From Cryptomeria japonica (lineage: Eukaryota > Streptophyta > Pinopsida > Cupressales > Cupressaceae): a stretch of 64,000 bases of DNA. Every line of letters starts with the position of its first letter. The stretch's first letter is position 1. Location of the stretch: assembly GCF_030272615.1 (NCBI RefSeq), contig NC_081414.1, positions 523,448,137 through 523,512,136 of the forward strand. Direction: 5' to 3'. Positions 1-9,865 of the stretch are shown piece by piece. Both the position numbers and the translations under genes were made by a program. The notes below the pieces were generated by a model that saw only the letters and a program-made list of their open reading frames with translations, did no database searches and had not been told where the DNA came from.

Positions 1-1
1 T

Positions 2-500
2 GCAGGTCCTTTATATTCTCTTTTTCCCAAGGATATGAAATTTAATTGGACTTCCTCATGCAATGAAGCTTTCTTGAAGCTCAAACAAGCATTGACCCAA
101 GCACTAGATCTTAAGGGTCCAAACTAGTCCTTACCATTTCATATTCATACAGATGCATCAGATTATGCCATAGGAGTAGTTTTGGGATAGAAAATTGACA
201 ATTTGGAGAGTGCAATTTATTATATTAGCAAGAACATGCAGAGGCCTGAGCTTAATTACACTGTCACTGAAGAAGAAATGTTAGCAGTTATATATGTACT
301 CAACAAATTTAGGCATTATATAATAGAATATCTGATATTTGTGCATACTAATCATACCACAATTAGATATCTCATGAATAAACCTTCAATTATAGGAATA
401 TTGGCTCGTTGGTTACTGTGGATGTAGGAATTTGATATTACAGTTGTTGATAAACTAGGAAAGTCCAATGTGGTTGCAGATTATCTTTCTAGGCTTTAAT
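2..500 (+). pseudogene. RNase H domain of an Athila-like Ty3/gypsy pol (element F), 5' truncated by window edge
   Basis: The reading frame opens in the RT/RNase H linker (AF.KLKQAL type) and runs into a Ty3/gypsy RNase H: HTDASDYAIG carries the first catalytic Asp, then AIYYISKNM, ELNYTVTEEEMLAVIY with the catalytic Glu, a VHTNH motif where TDH is usual (Asp to Asn), and the closing VADYLSRL at about 480-497. The enzyme would degrade the RNA of the RNA-DNA hybrid during reverse transcription. Stops interrupt the frame at 125, 188, 425 and 497 without any frameshift; three are TAG. Gag, protease and most of RT lie left of the window. Integrase follows in the same frame. The Athila-like assignment rests on the motifs and on the long ORF after integrase. 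It cannot be active. Confidence 0.88.
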
Positions 501-2011
501 TGCAGGATGATCCTGTAGCCATAGATGATGCTTTTCCAGATGAAAATTTGTTCCTTATAAAAGAACACACTCCTCGGTATGCTGATATTGCCAATTATTT
601 AGCTGATAATAAAATGCCAATTCATTTCTCTCCTAAACAAAGAACATTGTTAGTTGAGAAAATATTTGACTTCTCATAGATTGCTGATTGTTTATTTTAT
701 ACTGGACCTGACCAAGTCATGAGAAGATGTATTAGAGAGGATGAAATATATGATATCCTTCATGCATGCCATGATGAGCCATGTGGTAGACATTTTGTTG
801 CTAAAAGAATAGCACTTAAAATATTGGGCATAGGATATTATTGGCCAACATTATATAAGGATGCAACACAATACAATAGGAAATGTGATAGATGCCAATG
901 CATGGGTAGGCCTACTAGATCTGATGAAATACCATTATATCCACAGATATTAGTTGCACCATTTGATAAATGGGGACTAGATTTTGTTGGACCAATTGAT
1001 CCTCCTTCCAATGGAAAATCTTACATTATGGCATGTATTGATTATGTCACCAAATGGGTGGAAGCACAAGCTATGACACATGCAAGAGATAATAGATTGG
1101 TTGAATTTCTCTATGAAGAAATATTTACCAGGTATGGAGTTCCAAGGGAAATTGTTTCAAACCAAGGACCACAGTTTACTTCTACATTGATTGCAACATT
1201 TGTTAATGAATACAATATGAGGCACAAAAATTCTACCCTATACCATCCACAAGGAAATGGTCAAGTAGAAGTCACAAATAGGGATCTTGAAGCCATTCTT
1301 ACTAAAACATTAGTTGTTCATAAAAAATATTGGTCTCAAAGACTTCCTGAAGCTATTTGTGCATATAGAACAACATGAAAACCACCAATTGGTTTTACAC
1401 CTTTTGAAATGGTGTATGGAAAAGCAACAATGATGCCTATTGAGTTTGAACACAAAACTCTAAGAACAACTCTACAATTGAATATGATACTTTCTAAAGC
1501 ACAAAGAGACTGCATTCACCAATTAAATGCTTTGGATGAGCTGAGAAAGATGGCTATCCAACAAACAAAACTTATTCAAAATCAGAGAGCTAAGTGGCAT
1601 GATAAGTACATAAAGGAGAAGAACTTTCAAGTAGGTGACTGGGCGCTGCTCTATTATTTTAGATATAAGGATACAATGGGAAAGCTACAAACAAGATGGT
1701 TAGGCCCAGATGAGATAGAAGAAGTTTTCAAGAATGGAGCAATTTGCTTGACCACTATTGATCTAGTATGATTCAAGCTTTCAGTAAATGGTCATCGACT
1801 ACGCCTGTATCATAAGCCTACAACCAAAGAACAGTTCCTACAACAATTCACCAGTCAAGATCAAATATTAGTTCCTATAGCAATAGGTGAAGTTCCTGCA
1901 GCAAATGGAGAAGTTCCTTCAGCAAACGAAGAATGTCCTACAACAACTGAAGGAAACATTAAGGGCATTGTTCCTACAGCTTCTACAGGGAACATTCCTA
2001 ACACTCAATAA
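500..2011 (+). pseudogene. Integrase of Athila-like element F, with repetitive C-terminal tail
   Basis: Continues in the same frame as the RNase H. A zinc-binding N-terminal part (GRHFVAKR, YWP, CDRCQ) lies at 760-910. The catalytic core follows: first Asp in WGLDFVGP (about 970), second Asp replaced by Asn in VSNQGPQFTS (about 1160), Glu in NGQVEVTNR (about 1265). The C-terminal DNA-binding region (KWHDKYI, GDWALLYY, RWLGPDEIEEV, NGHRLRLYH) ends near 1820. A tail from about 1870 repeats a VPAAN/EVPSAN-like unit encoded by an imperfect 21-27-base repeat. In-frame stops occur at 677, 1376 (TGA where Trp is expected) and 1769 (TGA where Arg is expected). Integrase would insert the cDNA into the chromosome; the lost Asp and the stops make it inactive. 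Confidence 0.9.
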
Positions 2012-2546
2012 ATTCTTCAAGCATCATTTCAAAAAGATATTTTCATGTCTTATGAAAATACTATTCTCCTTTAATATTTTTTCCATCCACATCATCCCAA
2101 TTCATTTCTTTGTCTATCATTTCATTTCACCCATCTTTTAAGCTAACCGTTTCATGCAACATTTATTCACACGAATGGAGGTATGTACATAGCTTATTTT
2201 TTATTAATTATACATTTATTGTTTTATTATGATTGCTGCCTATTTCAAATCCACGTACACTTCCCTCTGTCCTTTCCACATGTGTGGACACATGTCAAAA
2301 TAAGTTGGGGGGGTTTTTTATGGTCCGATTTCCAAGTTAAGTAATATCCATCCTTGTTAGTAACTTGATTTGATTTGCCTACCATCATTATTTTTAATGA
2401 GACTGTCTTTGGTATGAGTGAGCAATGAATTCTGCCACTGAAACTGGAAGTAAGTAAGGAATTTTCAAACAAATATTTTTAGTTCTACAGAATACTTCAG
2501 GCCCTCATTCTCAGCTGCAGAAATTATTTTGTGAGCTGAAATAGTC
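2012..2546 (+). other. Spacer between integrase and the extra ORF of element F
   Basis: No convincing coding sequence. It holds an AT-rich stretch, a purine/T tract at 2301-2313 identical over 12 bases to the element's terminal PPT, and then mixed sequence up to the start of the extra ORF. Both strands were read; open stretches here are short and lack recognisable motifs. Confidence 0.5.
2301..2313 (+). promoter_or_regulatory. Internal PPT-like tract of element F
   Basis: TAAGTTGGGGGGG lies about 290 bases after integrase and matches the terminal PPT at 4757-4768 over 12 bases. The two tracts bracket the extra ORF. It could be an internal (central-type) plus-strand primer site or the relic of an earlier pol-to-LTR boundary. 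Function is inferred from identity only. Confidence 0.5.
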
Positions 2547-4759
2547 ATGGGTGGAGATCCTATCCACCATGAACCTATAATCCATGACACGATGTTGCAG
2601 GATGCCCTGTGTGAGCATTATTTCTTGGTGAATGATTGGATTGATTATTTTCTGAAAATAATAGATTACAATGAAGAAATTGCTTCCGAATTCATGCATT
2701 CATTCAATGAAGGAGAATATTTTGTCAAGGGATTGAGGATTATTGCTAAAAAATAGCAAATAGATGAAGTTATTGGGTTGATGCAGGAAGGATAGTTGTT
2801 TCCTAAATCTAAGGATGCAAGAAGCGCTAGAGCATAATTTACACACCCCACAAATGTACCTTTGACGGTGGATAAGAAGGGAACCAAATAGGTATCTCTT
2901 CCAGAAGAATGGCCCCAATTGGCATTGTATATAATGAAATATAGTACCTGCAATAGAAGGTATTCAAATTTACATTTGGTCCATTTCAAATTGCTTAATG
3001 TTCCAAATTTTCTATACCACCTTATTTCCATAAGTGCGAAAGAAACACGAAAGAATGGAAATCATTTTGTCGGTCATCATGGCTTGATAAAATTGTTAGT
3101 AGAACATTCTCTAAGGGATGTTTCTCAGATGGCATGGGGGGTATTTGAAGATATACTGCAATTTAGGGTTGAAGATGCTCCTGTTGTAGAGGAATTAGCA
3201 GGGCAAGAGGAAGACATAGGAGAGGCCTCATCTCCTATAATTTCTATAGGAAATGAACCTCCCGTTTCCAAAGAAGCTTTGATTGTTGTAGAAGATGTGG
3301 TGGTTCAAACAAACATTGACTAGTCCTCCACTCATTTACAAAGAGGAGTGACATCTTTTAAAGGAAAGGGAAAAAAGTAGAAATAATTGATGTAGAAGGA
3401 GAAACTATGGTGCATCATCAAGCAATGCATGTGTCTCCTGTAGCCAAAAGGCATAAGCCGAAGGGAAATTCTCCTACAACAATTCCTCTAGTAGAAATCG
3501 TTCCTACAAATACTCCAAAAGTGTATGCAAGAAGGACTCGATAGAGTACACATAAAGTTCGACCAATAGGTGATGTAGTGGAGGTCATTTTAGTAGAAAC
3601 ATCAGAAGAGGAACATGGGAGTCCAACAGAGGTTAAATTCCAGGAAGAACATGATGTCGATAGAATTTCAAGTATGGCATATGTGGGAGAACAATTTGAA
3701 GAACCAATTGAATGAATTCCATGCCCTAATGTAACAACTATTAGACCTCCATCATTTCTCACTATTTTGTCTATTGAATTAACATTTAATAGGTAGTGGG
3801 AGATAGAGAGGGAAACAAAGGGAAATTAAAAAGAGGGATAATTAGATTGAAGAATTGGAAGCTAAGGTTGACACAATTACCAGTATGGTCCCTGAATTGA
3901 TACAATGTAGGGCTCCTCCAAGGGTTTATGCTTTGCATCTAAAAGAGCGGTATTTACGTTTTAAGCTAAACCACATTATTAGAGACCTAGTCCTTCTTTA
4001 GATACCCGAGAAGAATTTTATAATGTTTATCAGACCTCTCCAACAACTATTAAAAATTTATTGTGTGAAGTCTATTTGCATAACTATGTTGTGACTTCTG
4101 ATAGTGAGTGGAATCCCTTGTTATACATTGGTGATATCCACATAAAAGCATTAATGTCATGGGTGCAAAATGAAATTATCATGGGAACTCAAGCCAAAGC
4201 ATATATAAATCTTGAATTTTATTGGCCATTGTCACTCAGGACTGAAGCCAAGGACCCACGACTTCTTTATTATGATTGGTAGAAATTGTTAGCAAGGCCT
4301 GATGTAAGGAGTCAAGTGTTACCAATAAGGGAAGAAAGATTCCAGGAATATGAACACTTGATTGAAAATGAAAGTGCAATTGTAGTTGACTGTTTGATTT
4401 AGTGTTGGAATAGTCTTCCAGAAGACCTAAAACAGGGTGAACCTCATTCACTGCCAAATTTTTATGCAGCTATATAGAGAGCCCTAAAATACATCCATTT
4501 GGGTAGGATGAAAAGAAATGACTAGATACCCTTGATCTTCCAACCCCCTATCCTCATGTGGCCATTGTTGGGATGCAGGATTATAGACAAACCCTATGAG
4601 GCAGCCACAGAAGAAGCCAGATGGGCAAGACTAGAAAAGATGAAGGGATTTTATCAGAATTTGGATTCAAGAGGGACTGGTTAGGGAACTATTGGTGACT
4701 TGCGAATTAGTGCCCAACTCAAAAAATTTCTTCTTGCTATAGAATCAACAAGAGACTAA
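2547..4759 (+). pseudogene. Extra ORF of element F between pol and 3' LTR, unknown function
   Basis: A decayed ORF of about 735 codons. Frame 1 runs 2547-3323 with stops at the codons after IIAKK, LMQEG, ARSARA and DKKGTK. It then shifts frame at about 3400 (a Pro/Thr/Val/Glu-rich middle, about 3409-3714) and again before 4061, from where it stays open, with a few stops, to a TAA at 4757 that overlaps the PPT. Visible features are an N-terminal part rich in His and acidic residues, a segment with YIMKYSTC and NVPNFLYHLISIS, and an acidic, low-complexity centre. I do not recognise a catalytic motif, transmembrane segment or signal peptide. Athila elements are known to carry env-like or other extra ORFs at this place, so position suggests an accessory element protein; its function is unknown. 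Confidence 0.7.
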
Positions 4760-4770
4760 GTTGGGGGGCA
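4758..4770 (+). promoter_or_regulatory. Polypurine tract of element F
   Basis: AAGTTGGGGGGCA directly precedes TGATGAGTTG, the putative 3' LTR start. This primes plus-strand synthesis in LTR elements. It overlaps the stop codon of the extra ORF, so ORF and PPT are packed together. Confidence 0.75.
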
Positions 4771-5590
4771 TGATGAGTTGAGATATTAGCTCCTTTTATT
4801 CCTAGAACTCATAAGTTTTTATCATGTTTTAATTTATATAATCGGATGGTAATGATGTATTAAAGTTTGACTATATGCATTTCAGATGTTAACTGAACCC
4901 GTTAAATCATTTTTAGCCATGCCAGTTATTCATGTAGCCAGGTCATTTGTTCTTGTTGCCAAACAGATTGTCATAGGTGATATCATGTGTAAAATGAATA
5001 AGTGTTATGATTAATTAAAATTGATATGTATGTGCTTCTATGTTCTCCCTTTTCAATTGCAGGAATAAATGAGATGTTGTAGTGAAGGTTGTCCTCTCAC
5101 GTTGAGAAGGCAGTTTGAGATATTCAAGGGGCAACTAAAAGTTCAAATCAGTGAAGAGGATAATGGGCATGAGGAGCAGCAAAGGAGTAGCAGGGCACAC
5201 AAGATTCATTTATAACTGACTTTAGTGAGCATCAATCTTGTAATACCACCACGCTATATTCTTGATTGTGGTTTGGTGTAGATCCACGTTTTTAGTGGCT
5301 TAACTCCGACTATTTTCCTTCATGAATGTTATCCACCTCTTCTCATCGATGTGATCTTAATTGTAGGAAGTAGTTGTAATTTTCATTTAAATAAGTGTCT
5401 CTACCTCCTCTTTGAGGTTAGAAAGAAAGAGAGGGACAAAGAGAAGAAGATTTAGAAATAAATTTGTGGAGCATTTTAGTTTTCTTTCATTCTGAATGAT
5501 GTATCAATATTTAAAAAGCAATGATTAAAGTTATGTTATCCTGAGCAGTTACAACTATTTTGGAATCCTGGATACACTCATCCAAGGGGG
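4771..5590 (+). repeat. 3' LTR of element F (right end not resolved)
   Basis: Begins with TG directly after the PPT. A TATA-like ATTTAAATAAG lies at 5385-5396, followed by a C/T-rich then purine-rich run typical of an R/U5 region. The partner 5' LTR is outside the window and no target duplication can be matched, so the right end is an estimate (5500-5600 by composition). Confidence 0.55.
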
Positions 5591-6099
5591 GCCACTTGGT
5601 GAGTGTTCCTATGCCTTTGCTAAATTTAGTTTTCCTTTTCTACTGTAGTAGACATCCTAGTATTGACTATTCCTGCAGCCACTGGAAACAAATCCATTGA
5701 CTATTCCTATAGCCAAGGCAAATAGAGTAATTACTGTTTGACAACTCTAGGCTTAGTTAACATTTCTTTAAGTTATTTTTATGTTAATGCAAATTTTTCC
5801 TATAGCTATTTAGTTGTTTTAATTCTTGCTTGCTTTTCCCTAATAGATTTTAGTTGCTGCAGTAATGCAGGATAGCTATTGCAGGAACTTAGTGCATATA
5901 TAATGCAGACCCATTTCATGTAATACATCCCTAGGTTGACAATCAAATGAGCTTTAGTTATGGAGATAGTAACTTCACAAAGTGAATGTCCAAACTTTGG
6001 GTTGAGACTTTAGCTATAGTTATTATTCTTATTGGTGGAGTAAACAACATCTATGGTTGAGGTGGGTGTAGGTCGCTATATACTTTTCTTCTTAATCTG
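5591..6099. other. Non-coding interval
   Basis: No coding signal on either strand. It contains short recurring phrases such as GACTATTCCT(G/A)(C/T)AGCCA at 5660-5720, reminiscent of the repetitive tail of element F, and otherwise AT-rich sequence. It may include LTR end or element leader, but I cannot show it. Confidence 0.4.
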
Positions 6100-7243
6100 T
6101 CAGCCATGAATTTCCTCAAGCCCGGTCTTCTTCTCTTTTAAAGAAAGAATCAACTCATCAAAATTATTTATAACAAAATCAATTTTGGCAAAGAAAGGAT
6201 TGAAGCTTCTTAATGGATCATAACTGGGATCCATTTCATATACAATTGTCCATAGCATTCTGAAAGCTATCCACTTCTCCTTCTTCCAATCTTGAGCAGA
6301 GAGATCGAAATCATTCCTATTTATATCTTCAGGAAAACGGTGTTCATGTGGCAATGCAACTCCTTTAATTCTTTGCCTGAAAATATTGTAGAACCCCTCT
6401 AGATCACTGTGCCTGACTACACCAACTCCCAAGTGATATGGTGCAAAGAGTTTGTCAAAATGCACATACCCTCCTTTCATAATTTCAAAAGTATGGAATA
6501 CCAATGTAATCAGGGAAGATAGTTCCCTTGGCCTTACCTGTCAATTCCTTATCCTGAATGCAACCTATTTGCCAAATCACTTCAACAAATCCTAATCTCA
6601 ATGGGATGTTACAAGGTAACACATGAGGTTTCCTAGGGAAACCATAAACTCTAATGATTGTGTTGACTAGATAAGGGATAATATCCCCCCAATTATGCTC
6701 AATTCTCATGATTGGCAGCCTCTCCTTTGGCCTTTGAAAATCATGCAGCTGCATAGGAATCCTTGGCGGATTTATTGTCAATCATTTCCTTAATCTGGAG
6801 GCAAAACCATTACCAAATCTCACAAAACTAGTCTCCTGCCTGTCCCATGACATATCCATACTCCATAGCTGCACCAATATCTCAACATTATCAATTGTCC
6901 TTCTGAGAGTCATGGCACCTTCAAAATAATCTGAGTTCTTTTATAAAAATGTATGTATCAGCAATGAGTGCTAATAGAAGTTAGTGCTTAATATATTATT
7001 CTTAATATCCAATAGTCCCTCATGAATGTTATCTTCAAGATACAATGTGAAATCAAAAACCACTATAAAATCAGGATGCTCAATCTGAATAGCCATATAC
7101 ATGAAATCCAGTGGCAAAACCATGAAAGGGTTAAAACCTAAAACCAGGCATAGAGAAAAGAAAGTGGCTTGTAAATACTTGGCGATCATCAAAATTGTAA
7201 ATGGCTTTGGGTTTATTATTTCTTTATGGTTTCTCTGGATCAA
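6100..7243 (-). pseudogene. Unknown element-type ORF, about 380 codons, broken
   Basis: Read right to left. The first part (7243-6971) contains IAKYLQATFFSLCLVLGFNPF and IEHPDFIVVFDFT. A damaged stretch follows (6970-6782) with recognisable pieces in shifted frames. The middle (6781-6485) has HNWGDIIPYLVNTIIRVYGFPRKPHVLP and IPLRLGFVEVIWQIG, and the end (6504-6100) has FRQRIKGVALPHEHRFPEDI and FNPFFAKIDFVINNFDEL. The last two segments overlap in different frames, so one frameshift separates them. I see no catalytic motif, zinc knuckle or signal peptide. I associate this protein type with dispersed gymnosperm repeats, which is recollection, not proof. There is no LTR or PPT adjacent, so the parent element is unclear. 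Function unknown. Confidence 0.65.
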
Positions 7244-7504
7244 GCTCTGGGTAGTTGTTTAAAAAGAAAATAAAACCATCCCAGATTTATCTTAATAAAA
7301 TTGGTAATGTTAATTAATCCTGTGATTAAATTTTTAATTTTTGGTAATTTGTTTTGGCTAGGTTTCATGTTTTCTTTTCCAGTTTCTAGTTGATGGTTTT
7401 AATGAGAGATTATTTTAATAGAATTTTGTTTTTTTGTTAAATTATTCATTTGTTTGTTTAATTAATAATTTATTAATTAAATTTTATTTTTATTATTGAC
7501 TGCG

Positions 7505-7710
7505 TGGGGAGCCGAGGCTCTACCCACATTGTGGGAATCCCACAGTTGTGGAGAACCCACACTATGGAAGACCACAACCATGGAAACCACAATGTGGGAG
7601 ACCACAGTCATGGGAAATTCAAGTTGTGGGAGCCCATAGCCATGGGAAACCCATGCTGTGGGGATTGAACCCATATCTATGGGCTTCGCCATGACTATGG
7701 ACATCCCACA
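7505..7710. repeat. Degenerate minisatellite of alternating CCACA / TGTGG blocks
   Basis: About eight imperfect units of 25-30 bases built from CCACA, TGTGGGA and CCATGG. Neighbouring units are partly self-complementary, so the strand could fold into several short hairpins. No gene overlaps it convincingly. Confidence 0.7.
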
Positions 7711-7769
7711 GTGTTGTTAAATTTTGGTGCAAACTGTGTTTTTTTGTTTATTTCATTATTTTGTTAGTT

Positions 7770-7842
7770 TTATATATATATACACACACACACACATATA
7801 TATATACATATATATACACATATACATATATACATATATATG
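7770..7842. repeat. TA/CA microsatellite
   Basis: A compound run of TA and CA dinucleotides with ATAC interruptions. The Ile/Tyr-rich translation through it is an artefact of the repeat. Confidence 0.95.
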
Positions 7843-7879
7843 GGTATGTGCACAAAGATGGTGGTCAGAAAAGGGGAGA

Positions 7880-8110
7880 CCACCTAAAAAATACATGAAA
7901 AAACAAGTAGTGCATATGCGGTATTAAAATTTGAAATCACTGTGCACGTGCTTAGGTCCATTATCCCCGAGCCTAAAGCAAAGATACCACATACACAATG
8001 TTTTTAGTAAAGTGACTACTTATGCGGTTTTTAGTCCTAAAAAATTGTGTGCGCGGTACCTATCAATTTTTTTAAAAAATGACTGGGTCTTATTTTCCTC
8101 ACGACCACAA
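7880..8110 (+). promoter_or_regulatory. Array of short palindromic GTGCAC / GCATATGC-type motifs upstream of a gene-like locus
   Basis: Motifs such as GTGCATATGCGGTAT, GTGCACGTGC, TTATGCGGTTTT and GTGCGCGGTACC recur at 40-70 base intervals just ahead of the exons starting near 8285. Similar words occur in the opposite orientation at 46060-46230 and 57490-57640, upstream of the - strand ORFs there. A shared 5' regulatory region is inference. Confidence 0.35.
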
Positions 8111-8690
8111 CATTTTTTTCTTCATTTTCCCCACAAAACCATGAATGGGCTCCCATATTGCTCCACCAAACACTGTGGATCAAGGTTATTTTTGCTTAAT
8201 TTTTGTTTTTCTTTCTCATTTATTCAATTTTTTTTACGTTTTGAATTTAATTTCATTTATTTTGATTAGGTTTTTTTATTTTTTGTTTCAAAAACCAAAT
8301 TTTGATAATCCACAACAACAACAATAAGATGCACCTCCTGAAATTCCCGAACAAAACCACAAGATACACCTCTAGCTCCTCCTTTTGACCGTACACCTGA
8401 TACACAGGAGCAATTGATTAATCAGTTAGGGTAAAACACGTCTAAAATAAATAGACTGATTAATAAATTGAAAACATCTGAGCTTGAGCATCATAAATCC
8501 CTCGCCACTAGCCTAAAAACATTAGCTAATGTTGCCACAACCATTTCCACACAAATTACAAAATGGGGAAACTTTAGGGATATGTATCGTCAATACTATG
8601 CTAGTGGGTTATCATACGAGGGAGTGAAAAACAATAATATTAGTAAACAACAAATATGTTTTATTTTTATTGATCCTAAAACTGGTCAAT

Positions 8691-8768
8691 CATTACCTCT
8701 TATGGTAAAGAGGTTTCCCATACATTGGTGTACCAATGTGTCAGTCATTACCTCTTATGCTAAAGAGG
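8691..8768 (+). repeat. 24-base direct repeat inside a broken exon
   Basis: TCATTACCTCTTATG(G/C)TAAA occurs at 8691 and again at 8745, 54 bases later, each followed by GAGG. The second copy is in another frame, which explains the frame change between the two coding segments. Confidence 0.85.
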
Positions 8769-8901
8769 TGGTGGATGGTATTTGATGATCCACCTTGTAA
8801 TAATTATGAGGTACTATTGTATATTTTGAGAAAAGTATATAGTGAGTTTGTCCTTAATGTGTGGACAAACTATTTTGACATGAGAGAGTTCCATGGTAGA
8901 A

Positions 8902-8963
8902 GTGGCGGCTCTGCCCAAGATAGACCTGGAGCCCATTGGCGATTAGCCCCGGAGAGTCGCCAC
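8902..8963. other. Inverted repeat resembling a retroelement primer-binding region
   Basis: GTGGCGGCTCT (8902-8912) and AGAGTCGCCAC (8953-8963) form an 11-base stem with one mismatch around a 40-base loop. The GTGGCGACTCTG-type word is the usual primer-binding-site neighbourhood of many plant Tat-type elements, so this may be an embedded LTR-element leader fragment inside the gene-like locus. Confidence 0.4.
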
Positions 8964-9775
8964 CCCCTACCACCCAAACCCAAGGTGTATCAGGTTGTCC
9001 TAGTAGAGGTGAAAGAGTCGATGGAGCTACAGACTCTTCAAGTAGCCACAAAATTGACTAGTGCCATCATCCAACATGGGACATAGTTAGCACACCCTCT
9101 TGTACTGGATGATGAGCCATTAGTTGCTCTAGGTGGCGACCAAGAGCCCATTCAGCATGTGTGTCAGTTGCTCAGGGATATATATAGGGATGGATGATGA
9201 AGCCGGTCCAGATGAATCCACATCTCATTTGTGCATGATTTGTGGGAGTAGATGTCAGACACACGTGTCTGAGGATGTGGTGTTGATAGACAAGTTGATG
9301 GACATGTTGTTTGGCCATCAGGCATAGACACAGGTGTGTTGATTTGAATTCATAGCATTTTATTTATCAATCACTTTAAATTTGTAATTACATAAAGGAA
9401 TTTTCATTTATACATCAATTTAAATTGATACAAATAATATGCATTTTAGGATGCAGTAGCAGTATCCCACACTCCTCCCATAGCTACTAGAGCTACAACT
9501 TTGACGCTTGAGGTATAAATTTTGTAACATGTTAAAATAGAATAGTACACTTTGAATTCAAAAAATTTACAAGATATACTAACTATCTTTAATGCTTGGT
9601 CCAATTTTTGGTTTGTAGGTGTTGACAGGGGACCAAATGTCCTAGATTCATGACATCGGGCTCTTAGCGATCGATTTTGGCCTACAAGGCTATACGGTAT
9701 CATATTTTGTACACCCTTTTTTATGTATTATTTTGATAGAATATACAAGTCATTTCATTTTAGATTTTTTAAATT

Positions 9776-9812
9776 ATCTATGGGAACCCTAACAATTGGT
9801 ATCAGAGCTTGG
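9776..9812 (+). promoter_or_regulatory. 5' LTR remnant and primer-binding site of element A
   Basis: ATCTATGGGAACCCTAACA (9776-9794) equals the last 19 bases of the 3' LTR (15468-15486). It is followed by ATTGGTATCAGAGCTTGG, the initiator-methionine tRNA primer site common in plant LTR elements. Sequence left of 9776 does not match the 3' LTR, so the rest of the 5' LTR is gone. Confidence 0.88.
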
Positions 9813-9865
9813 TCCTCTATTTTCAGAAGCCTAACAGCTTGAGGAAGATCTTGACACCGGTAAAG

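Larger units (their letters stand above)
8285..9700 (+). pseudogene. Exon series of a broken, intron-containing gene of unknown function
   Basis: Coding-like stretches in + orientation: a Gln run and Pro-rich start near 8290-8450; 8468-8785 with HHKSLATSLKTLANVATTISTQ, which looks helical; then, after a frameshift, YEVLLYILRKVYSEFVLNVWTNYFDM near 8808-8880 and KPKVYQVVLVEVKESMELQTLQVATKL to 9086; a Cys/His segment HLCMICGSRCQTH near 9215-9265. Two short exon-like pieces follow, bounded by GT and AG: 9449-9511 (DAVAVSHTPP) and 9619-9693 (VLTGDQM). TAG stops interrupt several parts. The locus seems to resume at 15541, after element A. I do not recognise the family. It could be a host gene relic or a gene carried by a DNA transposon. 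Confidence 0.45.

Noticed and set aside
4771-5600. Search for the right end and target duplication of F's 3' LTR
   Set aside because: Without the 5' LTR in the window several TG...CA ends are possible; none can be supported.
7724-7927. Ile/Tyr/His-rich frame that could be taken for a membrane peptide
   Set aside because: Translation of a TA/CA microsatellite.
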